A stretch of DNA of 64,000 bases. Source: Ashinkailepas kermadecensis (lineage: Eukaryota; Arthropoda; Thecostraca; Neolepadidae). Location: contig JAOTOM010003172.1 in the NCBI GenBank assembly GCA_034440615.1, positions 1 through 64,000 of the forward strand, in the 5' to 3' direction. A program made the position numbers and the translations under genes. Position 1 is the stretch's first letter, and each line of letters begins with the position of its first letter. Of this stretch, positions 35,484-47,207 are shown piece after piece. The notes under the pieces are model-generated. The model saw only the letters and a program-made list of their open reading frames with translations. It had not been told where the DNA came from and did no database searches.

Positions 35484-37040
35484 ACTTGCTTGCATCCCTC
35501 AGCCGCTGTCCACACTCGGCGCTCTCTTCCCTCGCATAGGTCGCCAGCCGAAGAGAGGGCGGGGGGCGTCTGCGATCTCGAAAGAATGTTGTCTCGGTTT
35601 TGTTTGTGTGATTATCCAGGTTCTCTGTTTGACTGACATGTGGGTTGTCATGCAAGGAGTCGCATGAGGCTCCGAAGGCTGTGCTAATCGTGTGATATTC
35701 TAGTCTAGAGTCATCGTATTGTCATTCAGCATGCAAACATTGCTATTCGACATTGTTTTCAATGGCATTGCTATTCAACATAGGTTTGAATCAGATCAGA
35801 GTTTGAAGCCATCGAGCCCGTTCTAACCTTTTTGACATGTGATGGCATGGATAGGTCATTTCGGCACAGTTGTTTAACATCCGTTTTATTTTTCATAGAA
35901 TACACTTGCTACTTTTTGACTGTGGCTATTGGGAGATCGACGTTTGCACGCCGGGCCACGGCGCATACTTCTGCGGCAGAAGTGGTACGGAAGCAAATGA
36001 AAACCAACCTGACATACTGTATGTAGTCTTGCAAAATTGTATGAAGGCTTTTGTTAACCTTTGTCACACTCTGCGAACCTCCTACTATATGTTCGCATGT
36101 ACATATTGCTTAATCGCCGCCCATATAAATATACTTCAGTTGAGGCTTCTTGAATTCCACTTCGGCGGTGCTTTACCAATAATGACGAGTGCGAACGCAT
36201 AGTGCACTGATCACCTGACAGGTAGCGAACGTTATGCTTATTTTCCCTATACTTATCGATATTGTTCGTATGTCTCCAATCAGCAGTAACCTTGCTACAG
36301 TTGCACCTGCCTCTTACGTGTCCAATTACATGGCACACCGATGAACGGCTAAACGACGTAACACTAGCAGATATTCATAGAACCGATAGAAGTCCTTGCA
36401 GGGAAAATATGGCAAGCCATGCATTGACTACCGGTACATCAAGTATCAGTGGCAGATCCAAACACGCGCTTCAGTGGTGGCTAGTGGAGGGATCAAGTCC
36501 CTCTCCCCCCCCCCCAAAAAAAAAAAAAAATCAACCGATTGTGAAAACCCTTCGGGTTTCAATTTATTTTCACCTTCGAACTAAATCAAAACATAGCTTT
36601 CTACCTAAGAACTAAATCAAAACAAACTTTAGGATACATTTTCCGTACAGGAGAATGTCACTTACCTACTGCAATCAAACCTCTTTGGGGCATGGTATCG
36701 TAACCCCCTCCCACGGTCCGCCACAATGAGGAAGAATATGGCTGTAATGTAGGCTTTGCTAAGACGTGCATGGCCTGGTGGACGTGGGCCTTACTGAAAC
36801 GTGCATAGCTTGGATTTGGCGCCGCCTGCAGTGTTTCGACAGCAGATGTCGCCTAATATCAACAGCATCGGAAACATCTCCGGCCGTCGCTGCTGCGACG
36901 GGTAAGAAGAGATCTCACTACTGAGGTCTTGGAAAATCGGTTGCAAGTGCTTGGTGGGATTAAGCAACCTCGAAGGTGGGTTGTAACCCTACCAGCCCAT
37001 AACCGGACCTCCTATCCATCCCTAACTCCGAATCGCCCAC
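35484..37040. other. Transposon interior, 3' part
   Basis: No further exon is recognised. It includes a C-run/A-run at about 36507-36530 and GC-rich sequence at 36800-36910. Confidence 0.4.
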
Positions 37041-37570
37041 GTTGATTGTCGCATAATTTGCCTTTGTTAGTCACCGTATTTTTCGTTATTACTGGTTGTA
37101 CCCATGGTTAGTCATACTAGTATATGTGTTTGTACTCTTCGTTGGTTATCGTACTTTTCTTCGTTAGTGTCATTAGCATACATGGTTAATCGTATTAGTA
37201 CCCTTGGTTGTTCGCCTTAGTATTCACGTTATTGCTTTAGTCGGTCCAGGCTGTCTACCTGTTGGTTACGTTGGTCGCCTCGGTTAATACCTTATTATCC
37301 TTGGTTCGTCGCCTTAGTACCCGGGGTTAGTTACCTTTATACCCTTCAATGTTTCCTTAGTACCATTTGCTCGTAGCCTTAGTGAACTTGGTTAGTCCTG
37401 GTAGTAGTCCTAGTTAGTTATGTTGGTTTTCATAGCTGGTTATATTAGTTCCCTTGGTTAGTCATATTAGTAGCCAATGTTAGTTCAGTTAGTCGAAGCC
37501 TTAGTTTTAGCCATAGTTCCCTTAGTTTTAGCATTAGTTCCCTTGGTATTGCCTTGGTTTTTGCGTTTGG
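37041..37570. repeat. Right subterminal repeats of the CACTA-like element
   Basis: Dozens of diverged copies of a 15-25-bp motif centred on GGTTAGTC(A/C)TATTAGTA, CCTTGGTTAGT and CCTTAGT(A/T)CC. They are in the orientation complementary to the ACTAA motifs at the left end, as expected for subterminal transposase-binding repeats of CACTA elements. Confidence 0.75.
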
Positions 37571-38382
37571 ACAAAATGACTACCAACGTTGACTTAGTCA
37601 CGTTCGTCATTTTTTTTTCAGTGTCCGCTGTTTCAATTCCCAGCGCTTTGGGCATGGCAGCAAGACTTGTCGCCAAACAGCCCGCTGCCCAAAGTGTGGT
37701 GAATCACCCCATCCTGATTCCACCTGCTCCAAACCTGTCCACTGTCTCAACTGCAATACATCCGACCACCTGACCACATCACCCCTCTGTCCAGTATGGC
37801 GCAAGGAGAAGGAAGTCTGCGCTGTGAAGGCCACGACCGGGGTGTCATACCCCCAGGCCCGACGGTCTGTCGAAGCCACCTCCCCGTCAACGAAAATGTA
37901 TGCTCAGGCGGCCACCGTTGCTCCTCCCACACGTCGCGTCAACACTACTTCTGCCTCGATGCAAACAGACATGATTCACGGTTTAGCTCCACTAAAAAAA
38001 ACTTACTCCACTGACCACACCGACACAAACCACCCTGGCTCCCAACACTCAGACCACTCCGGCTTCAAACAAACGGACCACTCCAGGGAGGAGTGATAGG
38101 CCCCGCAGTCACTCCGCTGCGGGAGCAAATTCTCGTTCCCCGTCAGAGGGCCGCCGGTCCGGCCCAGCGCCGGCCGGCGCCCACGTGACCCGACCAACTC
38201 CCAACCGGCGGGCATCCCCCGCGGCAGTGGCCGGCCGGCGTGATCCTGCCAAGGTCACCGGTCGGCCGGACGGCTCGAGCGAGCCAACCACCGCCGGCCG
38301 CACTCAACACACGTGCCCACCTGAACTGCAATCGTGGCTGCGCCAGGCACCAAAAGGTGCCAACAAATATTAATTCGCACCA

Positions 38383-39480
38383 ATGTCCATATTTATCCAA
38401 TGGAATTTCCATAGTCTATTATCCAAATGGGCCGAAATGAAAGCTTTCTTTAGTATTCTCACATCTATTCTCATCGCACTTCAAGAAACCTGGTTCGTAC
38501 CCACCGATACATATAATTTCAATCTTTCCAATTATTCGCTGTACCGCCACGACGAGGTACGTGAAACACACCGCAGTGGCGGTACCGCACTTTACATAAA
38601 CAATGATTACACACATACACAAATTAAACTCAATTCACCATTACAAGCCGTAGCCTGTACTATGCGTTTTCATGGTAGGAACATAGATGTATGTTCGCTA
38701 TATATTCCACCACACACAGACAACACAAACATTTTGACACAATTAGAAAACCTCATAACACATTTCAAAAATCCGTTCATTATACTTGGCGATTTTAACG
38801 CCCATAGTACAGCGTGGGATAAAAACGTACACAACCAGACACTCGTGGAAGCATTATTCAACACATTTTAGACCGACACAATTTAGTATTACTTAACACT
38901 GGAGAGCCAACTTTTTTTTCATCTCGGACACCACACAGAAACTGCAATAGATTTAGCAATTTGTTCTCCGGCTTTGGCCAACGATTTTGATTGGACGGTC
39001 GACACCGACATTCATGATAGTGATCATTATCCAATTAAATTAACACCAACATTTTCAACTTCGGCTGATACCACACCCAGTTTTATCCCGCGCTGGAAAA
39101 CTTCGAAAGCAGACTGGATCAAGTTTCAAGAACTCCCATATGTACAATACAACCCAGATATTTGCCTTGTGCAAAACATGAACTTAATCACAAACACACT
39201 TCTCGAAGCAGCATCGGTGGCAATTCCAATTACGAAACCTTTTACAAAACGAACGCCAGTACCTTGGTGGAGTCCAGAAATATCACGTGCCATCGCAGTA
39301 AGGAAAAGAGCATTTAGGAAATATTTAAGACACCCTGGTCAACAAAATGTAATCCTTCGTAACGGTGAACGAGCTAGGACACGCCGCCTCATTCGCGACG
39401 CCAGACGTCGTTCGTGGTCGGAATATTTAAAAAGGCTCACTTTTCGAACACCCTTAAGCCAAATCTGGCAATTAATCCGC
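38383..39480 (+). pseudogene. ORF2 endonuclease (APE-type) domain
   Basis: ATG at 38383 starts ten bases after the probable ORF1 end. The apurinic/apyrimidinic-like endonuclease nicks target DNA to prime reverse transcription. Visible motifs are IQWNFHSLLSK (start), LQETW (catalytic Glu), GGTALYI, CSLYIPP, LGDFNAHSTAWD (Asp/Asn core) and DSDHYPI (catalytic Asp-His). The frame breaks twice: after about 38869 the sequence continues one frame over as ILDRHNLVLLNTGEPTFFSS, and near 38935 it shifts again into the frame containing TETAIDLAICSPAL. A linker with WWSPEISRAI and RARTRRLIRDARR leads to a TGA at 39481. It is inactive as it stands. Confidence 0.9.
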
Positions 39481-39483
39481 TGA

Positions 39484-40735
39484 CTGTCTGGACGCACCCC
39501 ATTCAAATCACTCCCGGTCCTCAAAATCCAAAATATCACCATTACAGACCCAAAAGCAATAGTAGACACAATAGTAGACGCCCTGGCTCAAAATAGCTCG
39601 GATAACAAATACAGACCTGACTTCTTACAAAATGCACAACACACTTTTCACATCGATTTAGCACAATTCAATTCTGACAACACTGAAACATATAATGCTC
39701 CTTTTCAACTTTCGGAACTGGAGGCTGCAATTTCCTCCGCAGGTAATACTTCTGTAGGGCCAGACAATTTACATTATTCTTTTTTCAGACATTTACCCGA
39801 CCACACGAAACATTCCATCTTACGAACATTTAATTCATTATGGTCAGGTCATATTTTCCCTGGATCTTGGAAAGAAGCCACCATCATTCCGATACCAAAA
39901 CCCGGCAAGGATCACAGCGACCCCAACAATTTTCGACCCATTGCCCTCACCAGTTGTCTTTGAAAACGTTTTGAACGTATTATTATAAAAAGACCGACCT
40001 GGCACCTGGAAACAAATTCTCTTCTATCTCCCTTTCAATGCGGTTTTAGGCGGGGACGCAGCACCATAGATCACCTTATTCGATTAGAGACAGACATCCG
40101 CCTAGGCTTCAAGAAACATTAACACACTGCAGCAGTATTTTTGGACATCAGCAAAGCATACGATATGGTTTTCAAACCCGCATTACTTTTCAAAATTCAG
40201 CAACTCGGCATAAAAGGACACTTAGCACATTATTTAGTAGGTGTTTTATCTGGTTCTCGTCCATTCCATATCAGGTGCCGGTCAGCCATATCCGATCCAC
40301 GTTTTCTCCAGAACGGATTACCACAGGGAAGTTGTATTTCACCAGTATTATTTAACATCATCATTAATGATCTTTTCGATAACATGCCTGCCAATATATC
40401 ATATTCACTATTTGCAGACGATAGTGCGATTTGGTGCTCCGGCAAAAATTACGAACGTTGTTTACTTCGATTACAAAACGCACTTGACCGAGTACACGAA
40501 TGGTCCGTAAAGTATGGTTTCATTTTTCGGTCCCAAAATCTGCAACACTGATATTTAGCAAGTCGACACCCTGCCCAAACCCAGACACACCGCTTCACCT
40601 CGATAACAACAGCATACCTTTTGTAAATTCATTTAAATTCCTAGGTATTATTTTTGATCGTAGGCTATCCATGTATCAACACATCAAACACGTTCAGACC
40701 AAATGTTTTCACCGACTCAATTTATTTCGCTGTAT
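39484..40735 (+). pseudogene. ORF2 reverse transcriptase domain
   Basis: The frame continues past the TGA at 39481. RT landmarks in order are SAGNTSVGPDNLHY, ATIIPIPKPGKDHSDPNNFR, PIALTSCL, FQCGFRRGRSTIDHL, FLDISKAYDMV (first catalytic Asp), NGLPQGSCISPVLFN and the catalytic FADD box in SLFADDSAIW. Further stops are TGA at 39961 (where Leu-Glu would be expected) and TAA at about 40122. A frameshift near 40530 continues with FSVPKSATLIFSKS and FKFLGIIFDRRLS. Another near 40730 moves to the frame of the RNase H part. With at least three stops and several frameshifts the enzyme cannot be made. It would copy the element RNA at the nicked target. Confidence 0.9.
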
Positions 40736-42074
40736 TACTTCTTCTCATTCGGAGCAGATCGTCATACGCTTTTACATCTCTACAAATCATTAGTTCTTCC
40801 CATCATAGAATATGGATCGCGCGTCTACGCTGGTGCCAGTACCTCCGCTTTGAAACTTTTGGACACCATACAAAATAAATTTATCCGTTTAGCACTTGGT
40901 GCAATGACAACTTCTCCCATCAATTCTCTACAAACAGAAGCAGTAATTACACCATTAGATCTCCGAAGAATGGAACAAACACTTAGATATGCCGCAAAAA
41001 TCAAATTTAAAGAACACCACCCCACACATTCATCACTACAAGTTCTCCCAAATTTACACCACAACTATTTAGGTCCCACCGAAAAGCGAACCGGCCTTAC
41101 CATAGCTTCATGCGTCAAAACATTTTCAACACAACTTCAATATAACATTCCACATACTACTGCTCTTCCTCCACCTACAGCACCACCGTGGCAGATGGCC
41201 GAACGACACATTTTGTATCTGACCACAACCCCAAAATCACAACTTTGTCCAGAATACGCAAAACAAAAATTTCACCAATTTCGTTCTCGTTATCGTCATG
41301 TTCCATTTATTTTTACCGACGGATCAAAAGACGCCAACCTCACTGGAAATGCCATTGTTTCGGGTACACACACAAACCAGCATCGCTTACCAAACGGAAC
41401 CTCCATTTTCATCGCAGAGTTGCACGCCATCCTCATTGCTCTTCGCTATGTCCGCAACCGTTCAATTTGTCACCCCATGCGCAGTGTTGTTATTTGTTCC
41501 GACTCCAAATCTGCTCTTCAATCACTTTCTTCACTTTCTTTTCCGCACTATTGCCATATCTCCATTTACGATACCCTTGAAATACTTTATCTGATGGGCG
41601 TGAAGGTCCGTTTCCTGTGGGTGCCCAGCCACTGCGGCATCCCAGGAAACGAAGAAGCCGACAAATTAGCCAAAGCATCATTACACCTCCAAAACATCAC
41701 AGAAATTCCACCACATTTTGAAGGCATTAAATCATCAATACAACAGAGCATTCGACATTTTTGGAACCAAAACTGGACACAAAACACAAATCATACACAA
41801 CTACGTTTCATCAAAACTGCTGTCGATACCTGGATCACATCATATAAAAAACCGACACGAAGAAAAAGTCCTGTCACGTTTACGCATCGGCCATACTTTT
41901 CTTACCCATCGATATATATACACGGCTTCACCTCGACCTTCATGCCCATCATGCAACACATATCTTACAGTTCCACATATTCTCCTTCATTGTCAGAAGT
42001 ACCAAGGCCCACGAAAAACACTGACGGATTTTTGCCATACACACAAAATTCCTTTTACTCTGCCTACACTATAA
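40736..42074 (+). pseudogene. ORF2 RNase H domain and C-terminal Cys/His motif
   Basis: After the RT thumb (LVLPIIEYGSRVYAGAS, LDTIQNKFIRLALGA) a type I RNase H follows. Its motifs are FIFTDGSK (first Asp), IAELHAI (Glu), ICSDSKSAL (second Asp) and VPSHCGIPGNEEADKLAK (His and last Asp), so all catalytic residues are present. This domain removes RNA from the hybrid and places the element in the I group. Near 41860 the frame shifts. The restored frame has LRIGHTFLTH, then CPSCNTYLTVPHILLHC, the C-terminal C-X2-C-X(n)-H-X4-C motif, and ends at the TAA 42072-42074. Confidence 0.9.
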
Positions 42075-42255
42075 GGGGATGATCATTCAACTCTCATCAA
42101 ACTACTTTTCAATTTTCTCCGCAATACAAACCTGTTCCAAGATTTATAAACTTAATTATTTAGCATAATACAAGATACATTTTCTCACTTATGGCACGAA
42201 ATGGCCTGAGGAGGCCGAAGTGCCCAAACCAACAAAAACTGAAACTGAAACATTC
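42075..42255 (+). other. 3' UTR and microsatellite tail of the I-group element
   Basis: About 180 bases after ORF2 include a small hairpin (GGCCTGAGGAGGCC) with TGGCAC and GTGCCC beside it, then CAAAAACTGAAACTGAAAC. Simple-repeat tails are usual for I-group LINEs. Confidence 0.6.
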
Positions 42256-42518
42256 TTCACAACTACGTGGTCTAAAAGAACTGAATTTCAACAGTGTCTG
42301 AAGTTCGTCCGTACGCTGAATTAGAACACATTTTTCCTTATTTGTTAGCATGTCCGCACATTTTTTCTCTCGCCAAGGTGTATTATTTCTACTTTCAACG
42401 ACGGGTTGACGAAAATGAAGATGCTTCACTATTGTTGCAACAGCTTTCCATGACTCTGTCCGAATGGAAAATCGTTTGATGCACAGCACCAATGCAGGTA
42501 TTCGGTAGGCACCATTAT
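42256..42518. other. Spacer between retrotransposon tail and 42-bp array
   Basis: Short unique stretch. Its last 40 bases (ATGCAGGTATTCGGTAGGCA region) are the left flank shared with the single-unit copy at 26645-26745. Confidence 0.5.
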
Positions 42519-43945
42519 AGTGGGTGAGGGACGCTGTGGTGGCGAGGGACGCAACATTATAGTGGATGAGGGACGCTGTGGTGGCGAGGGACGCAACATT
42601 ATGGTGGGTGAGGGACGCTGTGGTGGCGAGGGACGCAACATTATGGTGGGTGAGGGACGCTGTGGTGGCGAGGGACGCACCATTATAGTGGATGAGGGGC
42701 GCTGTGGTGGCGAGGGACGCACCATTATAGTGGATGAGGGGCGCTGTGGTGGCGAGGGACGCAACATTATGGTGGGTGAGGGACATTGTGGTGGCGAGGG
42801 ACGCAGCATTATAGTGGGTGAGGGACGCTGTGGTGGCGAGGTACGCAACATTATGGTGGGTGAGGGACATTGTGGTGGCGAGGGACGCAGCATTATAGTG
42901 GGTGAGGGCGCTGTGGTGGCGAGGGACGCAACATTATGGTGGGTGAGGGACATTGTGGTGGCGAGGGACGCAGCATGATAGTGAGTAAGGGACGCTGTGG
43001 TGTCGAGGGACGCAACATTATGGTGGGTGAGGGACGCTGTGGTGGCGATGGACGCAACATTATGTTGGGTGAGGGACGCTGTGGCGGCGATGGACGCAGC
43101 ATTATAGTGGGTGAGGGACGCTGTGGTGGCGAGGGACGCAACATTATGGTGGGTGAGGGACGCTGTGGTGGCGAGGGACGCAGCATTATAGTGGGTGAGG
43201 GACGCTGTGGTGGCGAGGGACGCAACATTATGGTGGGTGAGGGACGCTGTGGCGGCGATGGACGCAGCATTATAGTGGGTGAGGGACGCTGTGGTGGCGA
43301 GGGACGCAGCATTATAGTGGGTGAGGGACGCTGTGGTGGCGAGGGACGCAACATTATGGTGGGTGAGGGACGCTGTGGCGGCGATGGAGCAGCATTATAG
43401 TGGGTGAGGGACGTTGTGGTGGCGAGGGACGCAACATTATAGTGGGTGAGGGACGCTGTGGTGGCGAGGGACGCAACATTATGTTGGGTGAGGGACGCTG
43501 TGGCGGCGATGGACGCAGCATTATAGTGGGTGAGGGCGCTGTGGTGGCGAGGGACGCAACATTATGTTGGGTGAGGGACGCTGTGGCGGCGATGAAGCAG
43601 CATTATAGTGGGTGAGGGACGCTGTGGTGGCGAGGGACGCAACATTATAGTGGGTGAGGGACGCTGTGGTGGCGAGGGACGCAACATTATGGTGGGTGAG
43701 GGACGCTGTGGCGGCGATGGACGCAGCATTATAGTGGGTGAGGGACGCTGTGGTGGCGAGGGACGCAGCATTATAGTGGGTGAGGGACGCTGTGGTGGCG
43801 AGGGACGCAACATTATGGTGGGTGAGGGACGCTGTGGTGGCGAGGGACGCAGCATTATAGTAGGTGAGGGACGCTGTGGTGGTGAGGGACGCAGCATTAT
43901 AGTGGGTGAGGGATGCTGTAGTGGCAAGGGACGCAGCATTTACCC
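42519..43945. repeat. Minisatellite, 42-bp unit, about 34 copies
   Basis: Unit: GGTGAGGGACGCTGTGGTGG, CGAGGGACGCAACATTAT, AGTG. Because 42 is a multiple of three, frames on both strands stay open for 120-230 codons (for example GEGRCGGEG repeats). These are not genes. Variants (GCGATGGACGCAGC, GTTGGG, ACATTGTGG) occur in runs of two or three units, indicating duplication of multi-unit blocks. Confidence 0.97.
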
Positions 43946-44275
43946 GATAAATAACTTATGGTTTTGGTGCGATCCCAACGAGATCCTAACACGACACCAG
44001 ATACGTTATTGAAACACTTGGAAGAGACAGGGAGTCTAGGTTTGCCCCCCCCCCCCCTCACCGCATCGCTCTGTGGAACTAATCGTCGATCTAACAACTC
44101 AAGTGGATAAAGAGCCCGAGGAAACTCGGCTCCTGCGCACTGGTCTGGCGAACCTCAAGATAATACGATATTTCACAAGTCAGCTGAACTGAAAAAGTGA
44201 GGTTTTGCTACATGCGGGCGATCGGGCAGGCGATCGGGCAGATAGGTAGACTGGGAGACATACATACATACAGAG
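43946..44275. other. Spacer, nothing recognised
   Basis: Mixed composition with a C-run at 44046-44058. No gene is supported. Confidence 0.4.
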
Positions 44276-44279
44276 AGGC

Positions 44280-44315
<36 letters not shown>

Positions 44316-44362
44316 TGACAGACAGACAGACAGACAGACAGACATATACAGACAGACAGGCA
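44276..44362. repeat. (CAGA)n microsatellite
   Basis: About 19 copies of the GACA/CAGA tetramer with a single ACTGAC interruption and a TATA break near 44344. Confidence 0.95.
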
Positions 44363-46006
44363 AACATGCTGGCGTTAGTTGACTGACTTTTAGTGCGAGC
44401 AAAACATTTGAGGTAAGGATGTTCTCTTGTCTCGTTTGGAGAACATCCGCATGGTAATTGACTCGACATATTAGCAAATGTATGCCTGTTGAGTGCTGAA
44501 TGCACGGCAGTCACAAGCAACAGCCTCACGTTGGCACGCCCAGCATCACGTAGGTACCAGTTTCTCATTTTCTGTTTCGTGCACGAAGGTCAGCATCTAT
44601 GCCCACGCCCGGGGCTAACTTAAGGCAAAATCAAGCAAACACGTGCCTTTCGATATAAGTAACTAACAGACTGGCGAATTCGCCACCAAGAGGACCCTCC
44701 CCCCCGGAGTACTTATATGATTACATAAGTGCTTCCAGATACTATCAACACTTAATATGCTTCTGATATAAAAGCTGAAGTACTGTGCAGTGATGTTGAC
44801 AGCACTGTTCATAAACATCACAAACGACTATCAAACTCGCGACTCGTTACTGAAAGACAGCCTACATGAAACAAAATGCACATCTCTCATCTTTCCAGTG
44901 ACATGCAGTGGATAAAGATGCGTGCCCTTCTACTTAATACCTATTAGTACCACTAATGTCCTGTGTGCTACCACTAAGTGGCCATGTTGCCAAGGCGACT
45001 TCATTATAATGGCTCTTTGTGCCCCATTGTGACGTCATCTAGCGACTTTTGGTCAACTTTCTAACTGTGTTCACCTTCAGTCCTCTCTGTTCGACGAGAA
45101 CTTCAATCCTGTTTCTGGCAGCTTTTGGTATCAGACATAGTTTTCCAGAGCATAAAATCGTATTGCGTTTTGTGGGCTCAAAACGGAAGTGGGAAACAGA
45201 ATGAACTAATGCCGCCCATGCCTCTGCTGTGACTGGTTATTGCCGGGCAATCCATGGGATCAAGAGATTTACTGCAGACAGAGGCACGCATTTTGATTCG
45301 AACAGGCAGGCATTCTGCCCAAATGGGCACGTCGGGACATGTGAGCACGCAAAATTAGACCCTGCTTACGTCACTTTGATGCAAATAACAGGCCAGGTGG
45401 CGTAGCAACCGGATGACGGGTAAGAATTGGTTACCCTGACGATGTATGGAGGGTAGAAACACGCGTGGAAAATTATACAACACTGTAAAAATGCGTGATA
45501 CCTTCTGCCACATCAGCAATCGCTGGCGCGTTTCTCGTCTTCAAAATGCTCAATAACTTCTGCCAGACCAGGTTCGGCTGACGCGTTTGCCATTTGCCGA
45601 TTGGTGCTGCCACCTACCATCAGCCGTCGACACCACGAGGCCGGGTTATCCGCTTCATGAGCTGTCAGGGAGTGCAGAATTGGTCGACAGTCGTTGCCTG
45701 CTTCTGCTATGCTGCAGCAACGATTGTAGTTGCGCGGTTTTCGACACCACGCACAACCTAGCGGGCACGAAGTGTTCCTAATTAATCTTGACTGCCGGCA
45801 CCAGTGAACAAAGCATGACGGGTGTCATCTCAGGGATGTGAAGGACGCAGCTCGAATTTGTCGTGTCACTTTATTAATGACATTTGGATGTGAGTCATTA
45901 TTTGACGGCGCAGTTTAATTTGGCGTATTGTTGCGGCACAGCGGCACTCCTATGCGAGTCCAACAAAAGAAAACGCGTCAACGGACTGCAAAAACGCCGG
46001 CCTGAG
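44363..46006. other. Intergenic DNA, nothing recognised
   Basis: Mixed composition with short open frames. No array or known motif. Confidence 0.4.
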
Positions 46007-46401
46007 GAATGGCCGCCCGGCTGTTGGCGCCGCCCGTACAGCTGCCGAAGCAACACGCCACAACCAGACTAAATACCAGCTGAATGGCCGCCCGGGTGGG
46101 TGTTGGCGCCGCCCGTACAGCTGCCGAAGCAACACGCCACAACCAGACTAAATACCAGCTGAATGGCCGCCCGGGTGGGTGTTGGCGCCGCCCGTACAGC
46201 TGCCGAAACAGCACGCCACATCCAGACTAAATACCAGCTGAATGGCCGCCCGGGTGGGTGTTGGCGCCGCCCGTACAGCTGCCGAAACAACACGCCACAT
46301 CCAGACTAAATACCAGCTGAATGGCCGCCCGGGTGGGTGTTGGCGCCGCCCGTACAGCTGCCGAAACAACACGCCACAACCAGACAAAATACCAGCTGAA
46401 T
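46007..46401. repeat. Minisatellite, 79-bp unit, five copies
   Basis: GAATGGCCGCCCGG starts at 46007, 46082, 46161, 46240 and 46319. The first unit lacks a 4-bp GGTG-type insert (75 bp). The unit includes GTTGGCGCCGCCCGTACAGC and CTAAATACCAGCT. The open frames are repeat read-through. Confidence 0.97.
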
Positions 46402-46737
46402 GCGGAGCGGTCGTGTCTGTGGACACACCTCTGAAGTCTCCGGCCGAGGAGGTCAAACTGTGTGCGGTCGCAATGTAGGCGCGTCAGTTTAATACACCGG
46501 TGACCGTCTTTCATCTGTATCGCCAGCTATCTCACATGTCTCACATCTCACATCTCACATCTCACATGTCTCACATCTCACATGTCACGCTGGTCGCTGC
46601 AGTGCCACGTGGTGTCACTGCGCAGGCATCCGCGGCGCAGACGCCAGTCACCTTGTGGGCTGCAGCGGGCCGCAGCGTAACGGCTATTTGCCACACACAT
46701 ATACCGACGGTGCGCTGGCGCGGTCCGGAGCAGCAGC
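46402..46737. other. Spacer with (TCTCACA)n-like tract
   Basis: TCTCACATGTCTCACATCTC repeats occupy about 46530-46588. The remainder is GC-rich with no gene recognised. Confidence 0.6.
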
Positions 46738-46807
46738 GTGACGTGACGTGACGTGACGTGACGTGACGTGACGTGACGTGACGTGACGTGACGTGACGTG
46801 ACGTGAC
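46738..46807. repeat. (ACGTG)n pentanucleotide array
   Basis: About 14 perfect GTGAC units, the reverse complement of the CACGT unit at 20768-21020. Confidence 0.97.
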
Positions 46808-47207
46808 GCTCCACGATCCCGGCGGCCCGGTCTGCCCCTGCCTGCGGAATGTTCTGGTCTCGACTTAAGCCCAGGGTGGTCAGCCCTGTCACAGCGATCG
46901 ATCAGGAGCCGAGCTTCGCCACAACCTCACGCCGACACCGAACGCTTGAGCTCCGAGGCGCACCTGGGTGTGATCAGTGTTCACTCATGGACGCTTAGGT
47001 CTAATGGCTGAAACGATTGGTGAGTCGTGTCCCCCAAGAGATAAGAATCTCAACTCCTTTCGCCGGCCTCCAAATTCCGTGACGTTCGTCAGAAGGTTCA
47101 TCGCTGGAAAAGGCGTTGGGAGCGTTGGGTAGCATTTCTTATACCAGCTCTGCTCGGTTTATTTGTCGGAGTGTCTTTGGCAAGGTTGGTCTTCACACAC
47201 CACCTGC
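46808..47207. other. Spacer, nothing recognised
   Basis: Mixed composition with no supported gene. Confidence 0.4.

Larger units (their letters stand above)
28234..37623. mobile_element. CACTA/EnSpm-like (CMC) DNA transposon inserted in gag
   Basis: Exactly 9,390 bp separates two in-frame halves of gag. The left end is CACTGAAAAAAAAAATTTGA and the right end, on the minus strand, is CACTGAAAAAAAAATGACGA, an inverted match of about 14 bp followed by weaker similarity (ACTAA motifs). CACTA/CACTG termini with rich subterminal repeats define the CMC group. TC precedes the left end (28232-28233) and TC follows the right end (37624-37625); removing the element and one TC restores the reading frame and the zinc-knuckle Arg-Cys-Phe. 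Two exons of a zinc-finger protein lie inside (32859-33350, 35164-35483). I saw no conserved transposase core, so it may be a decayed autonomous copy or a derivative. Confidence 0.75.
27424..38373 (+). pseudogene. gag-like ORF1, interrupted
   Basis: ORF1 starts with ATG at 27424 (a GTG precedes it in frame) and runs 270 codons to Leu at 28231-28233. There the inserted transposon supplies a premature stop (TGA at 28237). The same frame resumes at 37626. The N-terminal part is Pro/Thr/Asp-rich and disordered, followed by an RRM-like region ending FQVRVFIPNPL. After the insertion come three zinc knuckles: the first has lost its second Cys (CFNS instead of CX2C, remaining pattern GHGSKTC), the second is intact (CPKCGESPHPDSTC), the third is CLNC-X4-H-X6-C. 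A TGA at 38094-38096 is reached in this frame. A shift near 38090 opens a Ser/Arg/Pro-rich tail to 38373, ten bases before ORF2. The protein would coat the element RNA and help target-primed integration. It is not functional here. Confidence 0.85.
27290..42255 (+). mobile_element. I-group non-LTR retrotransposon, split by a 9.4-kb DNA transposon
   Basis: Two-ORF LINE: ORF1 gag with CCHC knuckles (27424-28233 plus 37626 to about 38373) and ORF2 with APE-type endonuclease, reverse transcriptase, RNase H and a C-terminal Cys/His motif (38383-42074). Removing 28234-37623 leaves about 5.5 kb, a normal full length. An RNase H domain after RT points to the I group (I, Ingi, LOA, R1, Tad) rather than CR1 or most Jockey elements. 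The 3' UTR ends near 42255 with an AACTGAAACTGAAAC microsatellite instead of poly(A), again I-like. The 5' boundary is not precise; a pyrimidine-rich leader precedes ORF1. No target-site duplication was identified. Confidence 0.85.

Noticed and set aside
42519..43945. CRISPR-like direct repeats
   Set aside because: The units are contiguous without unique spacers, in a eukaryotic context. This is a minisatellite.
42160..44012. Long Gly/Glu/Arg- or Pro/Ser-rich open frames on both strands
   Set aside because: The 42-bp unit is 14 codons long, so any stop-free frame stays open. The sequence is a minisatellite.
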